A stretch of 64,000 nucleotides of DNA from Pedobacter sp. KBS0701 (GCF_005938645.2 NZ_CP042171.1:3782001-3846000), one strand, 5' to 3'; counted from the first letter of the stretch, positions 26,475-35,878 are shown. Notes: generated by a model not told the origin, from the letters alone. Numbers and translations: made by a program.

Positions 26475-26870
26475 CTAAGCTTTTGGCCAATCATTAAGGT
26501 GCTCTGCGTTACCTAATTTAAGCTTGCGGGCTGAAATCTGGAACTTGAGCGTCATCGGGTGATCGCCCACAATGTTTATTCCTTCGGAATATTTAACAAT
26601 GTAGCCATCCTCGAAGTTAACTTCTTTCATTTTGGCATCTTCCTCTGTTTTCTTGATCAGAAGGGTTCCTGTAATAGGTTTGTACTGGTTATTTACCATC
26701 GCTTCGATAATTGAAGTGTCTTCGGTTGATTCGATCTCAATATCGATGGTACCGCCGTAAACTCCGGAAGAAGGTCTTCCTTTAGCATCTACATCTCGGT
26801 TTAACGCATAGGCACAGTGAAGCACATCGTACTCCTTGCCTGAAAAGTTTAATCTAGCTTTGAAAGCCAT
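26475..26870 (-). CDS. Type VI secretion tube protein TssD/Hcp (copy 1)
   Basis: 131 residues, same family and length as the neighbour at 25979-26374, with about 33 substitutions concentrated in surface-like positions (residues 4-20 and 66-110). It is the first T6SS gene of the island, so its promoter lies in the long intergenic region upstream. Tandem tssD paralogues are frequent in subtype-iii systems and may differ in cargo preference; that part is inference. Confidence 0.94.
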   Translation of the reverse strand: MAFKARLNFSGKEYDVLHCAYALNRDVDAKGRPSSGVYGGTIDIEIESTEDTSIIEAMVNNQYKPITGTLLIKKTEEDAKMKEVNFEDGYIVKYSEGINIVGDHPMTLKFQISARKLKLGNAEHLNDWPKA

Positions 26871-27254
26871 AGTTTTAAAATTTAAAGGTTAAAAATTTGG
26901 TTAAGGTTGCTGCAGCTACCGCTTTCCCTAAACCAAATATCAGGCCAATAATGCACTATACCATTCATTAACAATCCATAAACCTTTAATCAAAGAACAA
27001 AAATTATAAAAAAAATAGCCTAAAAATACGCTAGAACTAATATTTTAGGTTTTATATAAATGTGGAAAAACTATTTACAACGAAGTTATAAGCATACAAC
27101 AATGTAGGAAATAAGTATAAAAACTGATACAAAATTTAGGCAGAAAGTTTAAATTTTTGAGAAAAGGTATGAATGATTAAGCATAGGGTTTAGGGAAAAC
27201 ACCCTACTGCTTTCAGAGTTTAAAAATTGAGTTCTCTTTTTTAGAAAAGCAAAG

Positions 27255-27345
27255 CCTGTGGCTCTTTTTTGTGTCAGTCCCGCCACATGCTCATACGCCT
27301 TCAGGCCTTAGGCGCATGGCCGGTATCCGCTGTGTCTGGTTTAGA
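27255..27345 (-). repeat. GC-rich hairpin element, copy in minus orientation
   Basis: Read on the minus strand it begins CAGCGGATACCGG and ends GTGGCGGGACTGAC, with an inner CGCCT/AGGCG hairpin. The pattern (GCGGATA ... GCGGGAC) resembles the element on the other strand at 27378-27460. From memory, similar intergenic elements are common in Bacteroidota genomes; their function is not known to me. Confidence 0.5.
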
Positions 27346-27377
27346 AATTGAGTTTAATGCACAGATTTAAGTTAATA

Positions 27378-27460
27378 AACCCGGTAGCAGCGAACACGAA
27401 CCCGATTTTTTCTATCGGGTGAGTAAAGCGTATAACGGGACTTTCGGAACCGATTGAAAC
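27378..27460 (+). repeat. GC-rich hairpin element, copy in plus orientation
   Basis: Begins ACCCGGTAGCAGCGAA, contains a CCCGAT/ATCGGG hairpin with a six-base loop, and ends GTATAACGGGACTTTCGG. It is arranged head-to-head with the copy at 27255-27345. Confidence 0.5.
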
Positions 27461-27590
27461 AGAACCCTGATTTTCAAAATTTAAAAATGAGATTGGTGAG
27501 GTTGATATGAGATTTGAAACCTAAAAGCCGGTTGACAGCCATTATCCTTTAGTGTAAAGAAGGCTGTATCATAAATTGTATTCAATCGAA

Positions 27591-27692
27591 TTGTCACGTT
27601 GAGCTTAGCCTGTACTGTGCTTGACGAAGTATCGAACCGCCTTGTAAGACATTTAAAAAACGTCCTTCGACAAGATACCATTGACAGACGCC
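27591..27692. repeat. Palindromic repeat, TCGACA family
   Basis: Starts TTGTCACGTTGAGCTT, as at 6516, and ends TCCTTCGACAAG...TTGACAGACGCC, as at 13974-14002. Confidence 0.7.
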
Positions 27693-27703
27693 AATAGTAA
27701 AAC

Positions 27704-27799
27704 CGTCATTGCGAGGAACGAAGCAATCTTAATGCGAACGCTAGTAGCGATCATTGTAAGATTGCTTAGTCGGCTGAAAAAGCCTTCTCGCAATGACGA
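27704..27799. repeat. Palindromic repeat, CGTCATTGCGAG family
   Basis: Perfect 12-base terminal inverted repeats (CGTCATTGCGAG / CTCGCAATGACG) with GAAGCAATCTTA mirrored by TAAGATTGCTT inside. This is a widespread type of bacterial intergenic palindrome. Confidence 0.82.
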
Positions 27800-27903
27800 T
27801 TCCTCACAGTCTACAGCTCATTAAAAATTCTTCTGTCCATTAATATTGATTTTTATAAAATAAATTAGCCCTCAGGATTGACAATTCAATATTTATGAGA
27901 CGG

Positions 27904-29346
27904 CTAAACCTCTTCCTCTTTTTTATTGATCAAAAAGTAAACAGGAACCCCGAGCAAGACAATCACAAGTCCAGGCCAGGTATATTGTTGTTTATAAATG
28001 AGTAACAAAATGCAAAACGCTGCCCCTATTAATAGGTAAATAATTGGCGTAACCGGATATAACCAGGTTTTGTAAGGCCTTTCTATATCAGGTTTTTTTA
28101 TTCTTAAATAAATCACACCAAAAACAGTAATCATATAAAAGAGCACAATAACAAAAGAGATCATATCTAAAAGGTTACCATACTGCCCGCTTAAACATAA
28201 AACAGAAGCCCAGATGCCCTGCATCCAAAGTGATTTTTCCGGAACCCCGTTTTTATTGTTTTTAAGCGCTGCTTTAAAAAACATTCCATCTTTTGCCATG
28301 GTTTGAAATACCCTTGCCCCTGCCAATACGATTCCATTAACACAACCAAAAGTAGAAATCATTACCAGCAAAGCAATTATGATGGTGCCAGCCCCACTAC
28401 CAAAAATTTGCTCTGAGGCTGCAACAGCAACCCGATCATTAAGGGCAAAAGCAATACTATCCCGGTTCAAGGTATTGAGATAGATAAAATTAACCAATAA
28501 ATAAAGAACCATTACGGCCGAGGTGCCCAAAACCATAGAACGCACTACATTTTTTTTAGGATTTTCAATTTCTCCTGAAACGAAAGTTACGTTTTCCCAG
28601 GCAACGCTCGAAAATACAGAACCTACCATTGCAGCTGCAATCCCTCCCATTATTGTCATTCCGGAGATAGATTCCCATCCCGATTTCATAAAATTGCCGC
28701 TCGGGTCTGTTTTAAGATTATTGAAAGCGCTCCAGCCAAAACTCATATTACCTGTCCAAAAACTGTTTTTCACCAAAAGAAAGCCCAAAATAATTAAGCC
28801 GATTAAAGCAACAATTTTAGACCCTGTAAAAATATTCTGCAAAATTTTGCCGCCCTCTACACCTTTTGTATTGATATAAGTTAAAAGCAGAATCACGCCG
28901 ATAGCCAAAATCTGGATCCAGGTAATTTTATAACCGCCGCTTTGAAAAATTGGAGCAGCATCGTTTAAAGCGGGTATCAGATAGGCTGTAAATTTACCAA
29001 AAGCAACAGCAACGGCCGCAATAGTACCCGTTTGAATTACGGTAAACAAGCCCCAACCATAAAGAAACCCCATCATTTTACCAAAAATCTCTTTCAGATA
29101 GGTGTATTGCCCACCAGCTTTAGGAAACATAGAAGAAAGCTCTCCATAAGAAATTGCGGCTGCAACTGTCATTACTCCAGTTATTATCCACACTACTATT
29201 AACCAATAACCAGAACCTAAATTCCTCATGATATCGGCACTAACAATAAAGATACCGCTTCCGATCATTGAGCCCATTACCAACATTGTGGCATCGAAAA
29301 GGCTTAACTTTCTTTTGGAAGGTTCATCTTCTTTTTCAATTTTCAT
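27904..29346 (-). CDS. APC superfamily amino acid permease
   Basis: 480 residues with about twelve transmembrane segments. The first helix carries the APC substrate-binding motif GSMIGSGIF, and the second region has the SYGELSSMFPKAGGQYTYL sequence typical of the L-type amino acid transporter-like permeases. It moves amino acids across the inner membrane, probably as an exchanger or proton symporter; the substrate is not predictable. Monocistronic, bordered by long intergenic regions on both sides. Confidence 0.9.
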   Translation of the reverse strand: MKIEKEDEPSKRKLSLFDATMLVMGSMIGSGIFIVSADIMRNLGSGYWLIVVWIITGVMTVAAAISYGELSSMFPKAGGQYTYLKEIFGKMMGFLYGWGLFTVIQTGTIAAVAVAFGKFTAYLIPALNDAAPIFQSGGYKITWIQILAIGVILLLTYINTKGVEGGKILQNIFTGSKIVALIGLIILGFLLVKNSFWTGNMSFGWSAFNNLKTDPSGNFMKSGWESISGMTIMGGIAAAMVGSVFSSVAWENVTFVSGEIENPKKNVVRSMVLGTSAVMVLYLLVNFIYLNTLNRDSIAFALNDRVAVAASEQIFGSGAGTIIIALLVMISTFGCVNGIVLAGARVFQTMAKDGMFFKAALKNNKNGVPEKSLWMQGIWASVLCLSGQYGNLLDMISFVIVLFYMITVFGVIYLRIKKPDIERPYKTWLYPVTPIIYLLIGAAFCILLLIYKQQYTWPGLVIVLLGVPVYFLINKKEEEV

Positions 29347-29643
29347 TTTTCAGTTTGGTTTAGTTTGTGGCTAATTTATTTAAAAAAAAGAAAATAGGAG
29401 CGCTTCGCCTGTATTATTTTAATTGAACAAAATTTTATTTAACACGGTAATGAAATTTTTAATCACAAGAAGAATATTTTATTAACTTGCTACTTATAAG
29501 TCCGAAGTCCGCAGTAAATTAACGGATTAGCTAAGTTCGGAGTTTGGAGCGGGCGCTTGAAGTCGATAAAACAACTTAAACCATTGACCGATTTAAACAG
29601 TTAAGCAATAACAACTAACCAAATATAAAACCACTTATTAACT
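29347..29643. other. Divergent intergenic region between the APC permease and hppA
   Basis: A 297-base AT-rich gap. It contains a degenerate array of GTCCGAAGTCCG type at about 29499-29552 and no ORF. No exact promoter consensus was found for either flanking gene. Confidence 0.5.
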
Positions 29644-31890
29644 ATGGATTTTTTACAAAACAATTTAATTTACTGTATCCCGGCACTGGGCCTTGTTGGG
29701 ATTATAGTTATGATGATTAAAAGCGCCTGGGTAAACAAGCAAGATGCAGGTGATAAAAACATGCAGGAACTTGCGGGCTACATAGCCGATGGTGCTATGG
29801 CCTTTTTAAAAGCTGAATGGAGGGTATTGAGTATTTTTGCTGTGTTTACGGCTGCACTCCTGGCCTATTCGGGAACAATTACGGAAATAAATGGTATCCC
29901 GATGCATTCGAGCTGGATTATCTCCATTTCTTTCATTATTGGAGCTGTATTTTCTGCAACCGCAGGTTATATCGGCATGAAATCAGCCACTAAAGCCAAT
30001 GTAAGAACCACGCAGGCCGCCAGAACGAGTTTAAAACAAGCCTTAAAAGTCTCCTTTACCGGAGGTACGGTGATGGGCTTGGGTGTTGCCGGACTAGCCG
30101 TTTTAGGTTTAGGTGGCTTATTTATTATATTCTTAAAGCATTTTAACGTAGTATCAGTAAATAGTGTAGAGATGAAAACCGCCATTGAGGTATTAACCGG
30201 GTTTTCACTGGGAGCAGAATCTATTGCCTTATTTGCCCGTGTTGGTGGTGGTATCTATACCAAAGCCGCTGATGTTGGTGCCGATTTAGTTGGAAAAGTT
30301 GAAGCTGGTATTCCTGAAGATGATGTGCGCAACCCGGCTACCATTGCCGATAACGTGGGCGATAACGTGGGTGATGTTGCCGGTATGGGTGCCGATTTAT
30401 TTGGCTCTTACGTAGCCACTATTTTGGCTACAATGGTTTTAGGACAGGAGATTGACGTGAAAGATAATTTTGGAGGAATGTCACCTATCCTTTTACCTAT
30501 GGTAATCTGTGGATTAGGCATTATATTTTCAATCATCGGAACCTGGTTCGTCACCATTAAAGATGAAAAATCGAATGTTCAAAATGCGTTGAACCTGGGT
30601 AACTGGTCGTCAATTGTGATTACAGCGGTGGCTTCATTCTTTATCGTAAAATGGATGTTACCAGAAACGCTTAGGCTTCGTGGATATGAATTCTCAAACA
30701 TCAATGTATTTTATGCCATTATAGTGGGTTTGGTAGTGGGTACCATTATGAGTATCGTAACCGAATATTTCACTGCAATGGGCAAGGGCCCTGTAAATTC
30801 GATTATTCAACAATCTTCAACCGGGCATGCCACCAATATTATTGCTGGTTTATCAGTAGGCATGAAATCTACTGTAATCCCTATTCTGGTACTTGCCGGA
30901 GGAATTATGGCTTCTTACCATTTTGCAGGTTTATATGGTGTGGCTATTGCTGCAGCGGGCATGATGGCCACTACAGCTATGCAATTGGCAATAGATGCTT
31001 TCGGGCCGATAGCGGATAATGCCGGTGGCATTGCCGAAATGAGCCAGTTACCTCCGGAAGTACGTGAACGTACCGATAATTTAGATGCAGTGGGTAACAC
31101 CACCGCAGCAACCGGAAAAGGTTTTGCCATCGCATCAGCTGCTTTAACCTCTTTGGCTTTATTTGCTGCCTTTGTTGGTATTGCAGGCATTACTGCTATT
31201 GATATTTATAAAGCACCTGTTCTGGCGGGTTTATTTGTTGGCGGAATGATCCCCTTTATTTTCTCTGCTTTATGTATTCAGGCAGTGGGTAAAGCTGCGA
31301 TGGATATGGTGCAGGAAGTGCGTCGCCAGTTTAGGGAAATCCCAGGTATTATGGAATACAAAGCTAAACCTGAATACGAAAAGTGTGTGGCCATTTCCAC
31401 CAAAGCCTCTATCCGTGAAATGATGATGCCTGGCGCTATTGCTTTAATAACTCCCGTAATTGTGGGCTTTACCTTTGGACCAGAAGTTTTAGGCGGTTTA
31501 TTGGCCGGTGTTACCGTAACTGGTGTATTGATGGGAATTTTCCAGAGTAATGCCGGAGGTGCGTGGGATAATGCTAAAAAATCTTTCGAACAGGGTGTAA
31601 TGATTAATGGTGAAATGCACTATAAAAAATCAGAACCACATAAAGCTTCTGTAACCGGAGATACTGTAGGTGACCCTTTTAAAGATACTTCTGGCCCTTC
31701 GATGAACATTTTGATCAAATTAATGTCTATCGTTTCACTAGTTATTGCTCCTTACATCGCAGTCAAGGCAATTGCAGGCGAACACCGTACAGAAGTTCGC
31801 AAAGAAATCAGAATTGAGCAAAAAACCGATGGTTTGGGCAACACAAAAACCGATACTTTAATCAATACAACCGATACTTTAGCGCATTAG
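29644..31890 (+). CDS. hppA: Membrane-bound ion-translocating pyrophosphatase, K+-dependent type
   Basis: 748 residues, about sixteen transmembrane segments. The pyrophosphate-binding signature is present ([25 protein letters not shown]) as is the second acidic site near [14 protein letters not shown]. The motif [10 protein letters not shown] (484-493) has Ala at 488 and Gly at 491, as in K+-dependent enzymes, where K+-independent ones have Lys and Thr. It couples PPi hydrolysis to H+ or Na+ export; Bacteroidota enzymes of this type include Na+ and dual Na+/H+ pumps, so the ion cannot be fixed. The C-terminal extension (about 725-748) is a polar, Thr/Asp-rich tail. Confidence 0.95.
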   Translation: MDFLQNNLIYCIPALGLVGIIVMMIKSAWVNKQDAGDKNMQELAGYIADGAMAFLKAEWRVLSIFAVFTAALLAYSGTITEINGIPMHSSWIISISFIIGAVFSATAGYIGMKSATKANVRTTQAARTSLKQALKVSFTGGTVMGLGVAGLAVLGLGGLFIIFLKHFNVVSVNSVEMKTAIEVLTGFSLGAESIALFARVGGGIYTKAADVGADLVGKVEAGIPEDDVRNPATIADNVGDNVGDVAGMGADLFGSYVATILATMVLGQEIDVKDNFGGMSPILLPMVICGLGIIFSIIGTWFVTIKDEKSNVQNALNLGNWSSIVITAVASFFIVKWMLPETLRLRGYEFSNINVFYAIIVGLVVGTIMSIVTEYFTAMGKGPVNSIIQQSSTGHATNIIAGLSVGMKSTVIPILVLAGGIMASYHFAGLYGVAIAAAGMMATTAMQLAIDAFGPIADNAGGIAEMSQLPPEVRERTDNLDAVGNTTAATGKGFAIASAALTSLALFAAFVGIAGITAIDIYKAPVLAGLFVGGMIPFIFSALCIQAVGKAAMDMVQEVRRQFREIPGIMEYKAKPEYEKCVAISTKASIREMMMPGAIALITPVIVGFTFGPEVLGGLLAGVTVTGVLMGIFQSNAGGAWDNAKKSFEQGVMINGEMHYKKSEPHKASVTGDTVGDPFKDTSGPSMNILIKLMSIVSLVIAPYIAVKAIAGEHRTEVRKEIRIEQKTDGLGNTKTDTLINTTDTLAH

Positions 31891-31918
31891 TTGTAAAAAC
31901 CTAGATAGAAAAAGTATA

Positions 31919-31945
31919 AAAGGGATTTTTAACTTAAATCCCTTT
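31919..31945 (+). terminator. Terminator of hppA
   Basis: A 10-base perfect stem (AAAGGGATTT / AAATCCCTTT) with a 7-base loop, followed by a T-rich stretch, 28 bases after the hppA stop. Confidence 0.75.
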
Positions 31946-31966
31946 CACATTTTCGTAATTTTTATT

Positions 31967-31974
31967 TAGGTTTG
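31967..31974 (+). promoter_or_regulatory. Candidate -7 box of the cationic amino acid permease
   Basis: TAGGTTTG matches TAnnTTTG and lies 31 bases upstream of the ATG at 32006, just beyond the hppA terminator. No TTG element is seen at the usual distance; a TTTC occurs instead. Confidence 0.4.
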
Positions 31975-32005
31975 GAGCTGAAATAATCTAAACAAAAACT
32001 AAAAT

Positions 32006-33481
32006 ATGGGTTTATTTACTAAGAAGCCAATGCATTTGCTGCTAGAAGAAGCGGGAGATTCAGCCAAAGGCTTAAAGCGTACACTTAGCGCCGGTGCATT
32101 AGTGGCATTAGGTGTGGGCGCAATTATTGGTGCTGGTCTGTTTGTTAGAACAGCAGCAGCAGCAGCACAAAATGCCGGGCCATCTGTTACCATTGGCTTT
32201 ATTATAGCTGCAATTGGTTGTGCATTAGCCGGTTTATGCTACGCAGAATTATCATCATCTATTCCGATTTCAGGTAGTGCCTACACTTACACTTATGCCA
32301 CCATGGGCGAGCTTATGGCCTGGGTAATTGGCTGGGATTTGGTGTTGGAATACGCCGTTGGAGCTGCCACAGTAGGTATTGCCTGGAGCGAATACTTAAA
32401 TAAATTACTGGTAGAAGTGTTGCATACTTCGCCCATACCGTATGAGTGGTGCCACTCTCCTTTCCAGTCGCACCCTGATGGAACCGTAAATGGTATAATC
32501 AATCTTCCGGCATTATTTATTGTAGCCTTATTGAGTTTACTTTTAATTAAAGGAACATCAGAATCTGCTTTTGTAAACGGAGTGATCGTAATCACAAAAG
32601 TAGGTATTGTAATCCTGATCATTGTATTAGGTTGGGGCTTTATACACGAAGCGAACCACCATCCATATATTCCAAAAGCGACTACCTATGTAGATCATGC
32701 AGGTATCAGCCATAGTTTTGGTGGTTTCTGGGGAGTTATTGGTGCTGCAGGAACAGTGTTTTTCGCGTTTATCGGCTTTGATGCCGTAAGTACTGCAGCG
32801 CAAGAGACTAAAAACCCTAAAACCGCAATGCCAATCGGTATCTTAGGTTCATTAGCAGTATGTACAGTTTTATACATCTTATTTGCACACGTTTTAACCG
32901 GTATTGCTCCAGTTGAGTTCTTCAGAACTAAGGGTGGTGAGGCATCAGTTGTGGCTGCGATCAGTGAATATATGACAGGCTATAGCTGGTTAGCCAAATT
33001 GGTTACAGTAGCTATCCTGGCAGGTTTTTCTTCTGTAATCCTGGTGATGTTATTGGGTCAGAGTCGTGTATTTTATTCAATGAGTAAAGATGGTTTATTG
33101 CCAAAAATGTTCAGCGATTTACACCCAAAATTCAAAACACCTTACAAAGCCAACCTGGTAATTTTAGTAATTGTAGGTCTTTTTGCAGCATTCATTCCTG
33201 GTGATGTGGTAGGCGATATGACCAGTATTGGTACCTTATTTGCCTTTATGCTGGTTTGTATAGCGGTAATTATCTTAAGAAAAACTGATCCTGATCTTCC
33301 GCGTCAGTTCAGAACACCTTGGGTACCATTAATTCCAATTCTTGGTGTAGTTGCCTGTGGATTAATGATTCTTGGCTTAGGCTGGACAAACTGGTTAAGA
33401 TTATTTGGCTGGTTAGCTTTAGGCTTTATCATTTATTTCGGATACAGCAAAAAGAATTCACATTTGAAAGACGCTAAATAA
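32006..33481 (+). CDS. APC superfamily amino acid permease, cationic amino acid transporter (CAT) type
   Basis: 491 residues, about twelve to thirteen transmembrane segments. The start motif GVGAIIGAGLFV, the segment CYAELSSSIPISGSAYTYTY and FAFIGFDAVSTAAQETKNP are hallmarks of the CAT/YfnA group of APC permeases, usually amino acid:H+ symporters. It sits downstream of hppA but is separated from it by a terminator and has its own promoter-like box. A strong terminator follows. Confidence 0.92.
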   Translation: MGLFTKKPMHLLLEEAGDSAKGLKRTLSAGALVALGVGAIIGAGLFVRTAAAAAQNAGPSVTIGFIIAAIGCALAGLCYAELSSSIPISGSAYTYTYATMGELMAWVIGWDLVLEYAVGAATVGIAWSEYLNKLLVEVLHTSPIPYEWCHSPFQSHPDGTVNGIINLPALFIVALLSLLLIKGTSESAFVNGVIVITKVGIVILIIVLGWGFIHEANHHPYIPKATTYVDHAGISHSFGGFWGVIGAAGTVFFAFIGFDAVSTAAQETKNPKTAMPIGILGSLAVCTVLYILFAHVLTGIAPVEFFRTKGGEASVVAAISEYMTGYSWLAKLVTVAILAGFSSVILVMLLGQSRVFYSMSKDGLLPKMFSDLHPKFKTPYKANLVILVIVGLFAAFIPGDVVGDMTSIGTLFAFMLVCIAVIILRKTDPDLPRQFRTPWVPLIPILGVVACGLMILGLGWTNWLRLFGWLALGFIIYFGYSKKNSHLKDAK

Positions 33482-33502
33482 GCCATATTTTTCAAAAAAA
33501 TT

Positions 33503-33529
33503 AAAGCCCCGATTTAAAGTCGGGGCTTT
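33503..33529 (+). terminator. Rho-independent terminator of the CAT permease
   Basis: Perfect 10-base stem AAAGCCCCGA / TCGGGGCTTT with a 7-base loop, ending in a run of T. Confidence 0.9.
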
Positions 33530-33557
33530 TTTTATGTTAAATAATTGTTAATAAAAC

Positions 33558-33565
33558 TACCTTTG
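33558..33565 (+). promoter_or_regulatory. -7 promoter box of the OprP-like porin
   Basis: TACCTTTG followed by GC, 15 bases upstream of the chosen ATG at 33581. The expected TTG element is not clear. The box overlaps the beginning of a longer reading frame opened by a TTG at 33545 and so argues for the downstream ATG. Confidence 0.5.
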
Positions 33566-33580
33566 CAGAAAATTGATAAG

Positions 33581-34912
33581 ATGTACCGCAATTCTGCTAA
33601 AATTAAAAGCGTTTATTTCTCTTTAACTGTTGTTTTACTCTTTATTTCCACATTAGGGTATGCACAAAGAACAATTAACGATGTAATGGATTCTACAACG
33701 GTAAACCATTTGCTTATTATATCAAAGAAATATGGCTCATTATCGTTTAGTGGATATTTACAGCCACAATTTCAGGTTGCACAATCAAACGGCACACAGG
33801 CAGAATACCAGGGAGGGAATTTTGGCGAATTCACCAATAATCGGTTTAGATTGAGGAGAGGTCGTTTAAGGGCCGATTACATGATGTTAACAGAAGATGG
33901 CAGTCCTTCTACCTATTTTGTACTTCAGTTTGATGGTACGGAACAAGGTGTGGCTATCCGCGATTTCTGGGGACGTTATTACGAAAACAAATGGAAGATA
34001 CTGGCAGTAACCCTTGGTCTTTCGGGCCGTCCGTTTGGGAACGAACTGCAATTGTCTTCTTCTGTCAGAGAAGCACCAGAACGTGGACGGATGTCACAGA
34101 TTTTAATGAAAACAGAACGCGATCTGGGGGTTACTTTTACCCTAAATCCACGTTGGAAAGATGCTACACTTAAAAACTTTGTATTCGATTTCGGCATTTA
34201 CAATGGGCAGGGTTTGGCCGGCCCGGGTGAGTTTGATAACAGCAAGGATTTCATCTTCAGGTTAAGCCATAAAACTTATTCATTTAATAAATTTACTATC
34301 GCGGGCGGTATCAGCACACTACAAGGCGGTTTAAACCATCGTTTACCACTCAGCTATAAAATGGACAGGAGTAGCGATCAATGGAGAATGGTTAAGGATT
34401 CATCCGCTTCAACAATTAATAAGGTAGCTCCAAGGAGATATTATGGTGCCGATATTCAGTTGGCTACAAAAACCAAAAGCTGGAAATCAGAATTAAGGGC
34501 CGAAGTGGTATCAGGGCTACAAACAGGCACTTCAACTACCTCAACCACACCAGGCTCCTATCCTGTTGATAATAAATCGCTGGCCTTGCCTTATTATACC
34601 AGAAATTTTAACGGAGCCTACCTTACCTTTGTGCAGACATTAAACAGTACCGATAACCAGCTTATTTTAAAGTATGATTGGTACGATCCGAATGCAAAGG
34701 TGAAAGGACTTGATGTTTCAGGCGACAGAGGACTTTCTGCCGCAGATGTTCGCTTTGATACTTTTGGTTTTGGCTTTTTACATCACTTTAATCCACACTT
34801 TAAGGCGGTAATTTATTACGATATTATTAAAAACGAATCAACGCAGATTAAAGATTATACGGCTGACAGGAAGGACAATGTGCTCACTTTAAGAACACAG
34901 TTCTATTTCTAA
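33581..34912 (+). CDS. OprO/OprP-family outer membrane porin
   Basis: 443 residues from the ATG at 33581, which places a signal peptide (about 1-28, ending GYAQ) at the N-terminus. The first barrel strands SFSGYLQPQFQ and the FRLRRGRLRADYMM segment match the phosphate-selective porin O/P family. The C-terminus ends in an aromatic strand (RTQFYF). Homologues pass phosphate, polyphosphate or other anions; no phosphate transport genes are nearby, so the substrate is open. Single gene between a terminator and the MarC promoter. Confidence 0.86.
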   Translation: MYRNSAKIKSVYFSLTVVLLFISTLGYAQRTINDVMDSTTVNHLLIISKKYGSLSFSGYLQPQFQVAQSNGTQAEYQGGNFGEFTNNRFRLRRGRLRADYMMLTEDGSPSTYFVLQFDGTEQGVAIRDFWGRYYENKWKILAVTLGLSGRPFGNELQLSSSVREAPERGRMSQILMKTERDLGVTFTLNPRWKDATLKNFVFDFGIYNGQGLAGPGEFDNSKDFIFRLSHKTYSFNKFTIAGGISTLQGGLNHRLPLSYKMDRSSDQWRMVKDSSASTINKVAPRRYYGADIQLATKTKSWKSELRAEVVSGLQTGTSTTSTTPGSYPVDNKSLALPYYTRNFNGAYLTFVQTLNSTDNQLILKYDWYDPNAKVKGLDVSGDRGLSAADVRFDTFGFGFLHHFNPHFKAVIYYDIIKNESTQIKDYTADRKDNVLTLRTQFYF

Positions 34913-34927
34913 TAAATAATCACACAA

Positions 34928-34959
34928 TTGAGGAATTGATACAAATTCCGCTACCTTTG
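34928..34959 (+). promoter_or_regulatory. Bacteroidota-type promoter of the marC-like gene
   Basis: TTG at 34928-34930 and TACCTTTG at 34952-34959 with a 21-base spacer; transcription would start about ten bases before the ATG at 34977. Confidence 0.6.
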
Positions 34960-34976
34960 CTTAAAATTGTCCCGCT

Positions 34977-35558
34977 ATGAAATTCGATTTTATGACGTTC
35001 AACTTAAGCCAGATCCTATCAACAACGATGGTGCTCTTTGCGATTATCGATATTTTAGGCGCCATTCCGGTTGTAATCGAATTACGTAGAAAAGCAGGTC
35101 ATATCGAATCGGAAAAAGCATCACTAGTGGCAGCAGGTTTAATGATCCTCTTTCTATTTGTTGGCGAATCGCTGTTAAAGGTAATCGGGTTAGATGTAGA
35201 ATCTTTCGCTATTGCAGGCTCATTCGTAATCTTTTTTATCGCAATGGAGATGGTATTGGGATTAACCATTTTTAAGGAAGAAGCACCCGAAACGGTATCC
35301 ATTGTTCCATTGGCTTTCCCGTTAATTGCCGGAGCTGGAACCATGACCACCCTACTTTCGTTAAAAACAGAATACCATACCCAGAATATCCTGGTCGGCA
35401 TAATACTCAACATGTTATTTGTTTATTTCGTACTAAAGAACACCAACAGGCTGGAAAAACTTTTCGGAAAATCAGGCTTAAACATCTTACGTAAGGCTTT
35501 TGGCGTAATTTTATTGGCCATTGCGATTAAATTGTTCAGGAATAATACAGGGCTTTAG
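34977..35558 (+). CDS. MarC family integral membrane protein
   Basis: 193 residues with six predicted transmembrane helices. The conserved features of the family are present: DILGAIPVVIEL in the first half, and PLAFPLIAGAGTMTT in the middle, the second of the two inverted repeats. MarC/YchE proteins are inner membrane proteins of undefined transport function; the earlier link to multiple antibiotic resistance was not confirmed. It has its own promoter and is followed by a repeat-rich region. Confidence 0.9.
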   Translation: MKFDFMTFNLSQILSTTMVLFAIIDILGAIPVVIELRRKAGHIESEKASLVAAGLMILFLFVGESLLKVIGLDVESFAIAGSFVIFFIAMEMVLGLTIFKEEAPETVSIVPLAFPLIAGAGTMTTLLSLKTEYHTQNILVGIILNMLFVYFVLKNTNRLEKLFGKSGLNILRKAFGVILLAIAIKLFRNNTGL

Positions 35559-35575
35559 GGATCATTTCAAAGATT

Positions 35576-35644
35576 CGTCACCCTGAATTTATTTCAGGGT
35601 CCAATAAGTAAAAAAGATGCTGAAACAAGTTCAGCAAGACGACG
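35576..35644. repeat. Palindromic repeat, CGTCACCCTGA family
   Basis: Outer ends CGTC and GACG, with a perfect inner hairpin ACCCTGAA...TTCAGGGT and a second GCTGAA...TTCAGC hairpin. It lies just after the marC-like stop. Confidence 0.72.
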
Positions 35645-35734
35645 AACGGAGGAAAGTACTTGTCAAAATAACAACCCTTCCAATCAATTTGTAACAATAA
35701 TTTCGTATATTCATCTAAACATAAAGCTTACATC

Positions 35735-35842
35735 ATGAACAGCTTTGAAGAATATACCTTAATTATTGGAGCCATCGCCGTTTTAGTCGAGGCGGTGAAA
35801 TACGTCAAAAGGAATTTCAGATCCTGGTTTGAACATACTTAG
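35735..35842 (+). CDS. Small membrane protein of 35 residues
   Basis: An ATG at 35735 opens a 35-codon frame ending with TAG at 35840-35842. The product has an acidic start (MNSFEEY), a hydrophobic helix (about 8-20, TLIIGAIAVLVEA) and a basic, aromatic tail (KYVKRNFRSWFEHT), the profile of an amphipathic small inner-membrane protein. It sits alone between repeats. Coding status is not proven, but the composition is far from random AT-rich sequence. Confidence 0.5.
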   Translation: MNSFEEYTLIIGAIAVLVEAVKYVKRNFRSWFEHT

Positions 35843-35878
35843 TACGCATTGAATCGATTTCTATTTTTTAAATAGATT

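Larger units (their letters stand above)
26871..27903. other. Long intergenic region upstream of the T6SS island
   Basis: 1033 bases with no credible gene. Next to tssD it is AT-rich. A pair of GC-rich hairpin elements lies at about 27255-27460. Two palindromic repeats follow (27591-27692 and 27704-27799). The stretch closest to the permease (27800-27903) shows nothing recognisable. Confidence 0.6.

Noticed and set aside
19330..26870. Contractile phage tail or extracellular injection system
   Set aside because: TssD, VgrG and a PAAR-like protein are present, but no sheath, LysM tube-initiator, tape measure or AAA ATPase; T6SS cargo is the better reading.
27481..27681. 66-codon minus-strand ORF upstream of the T6SS island
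   Set aside because: It lies inside a palindromic repeat and has no coding character.
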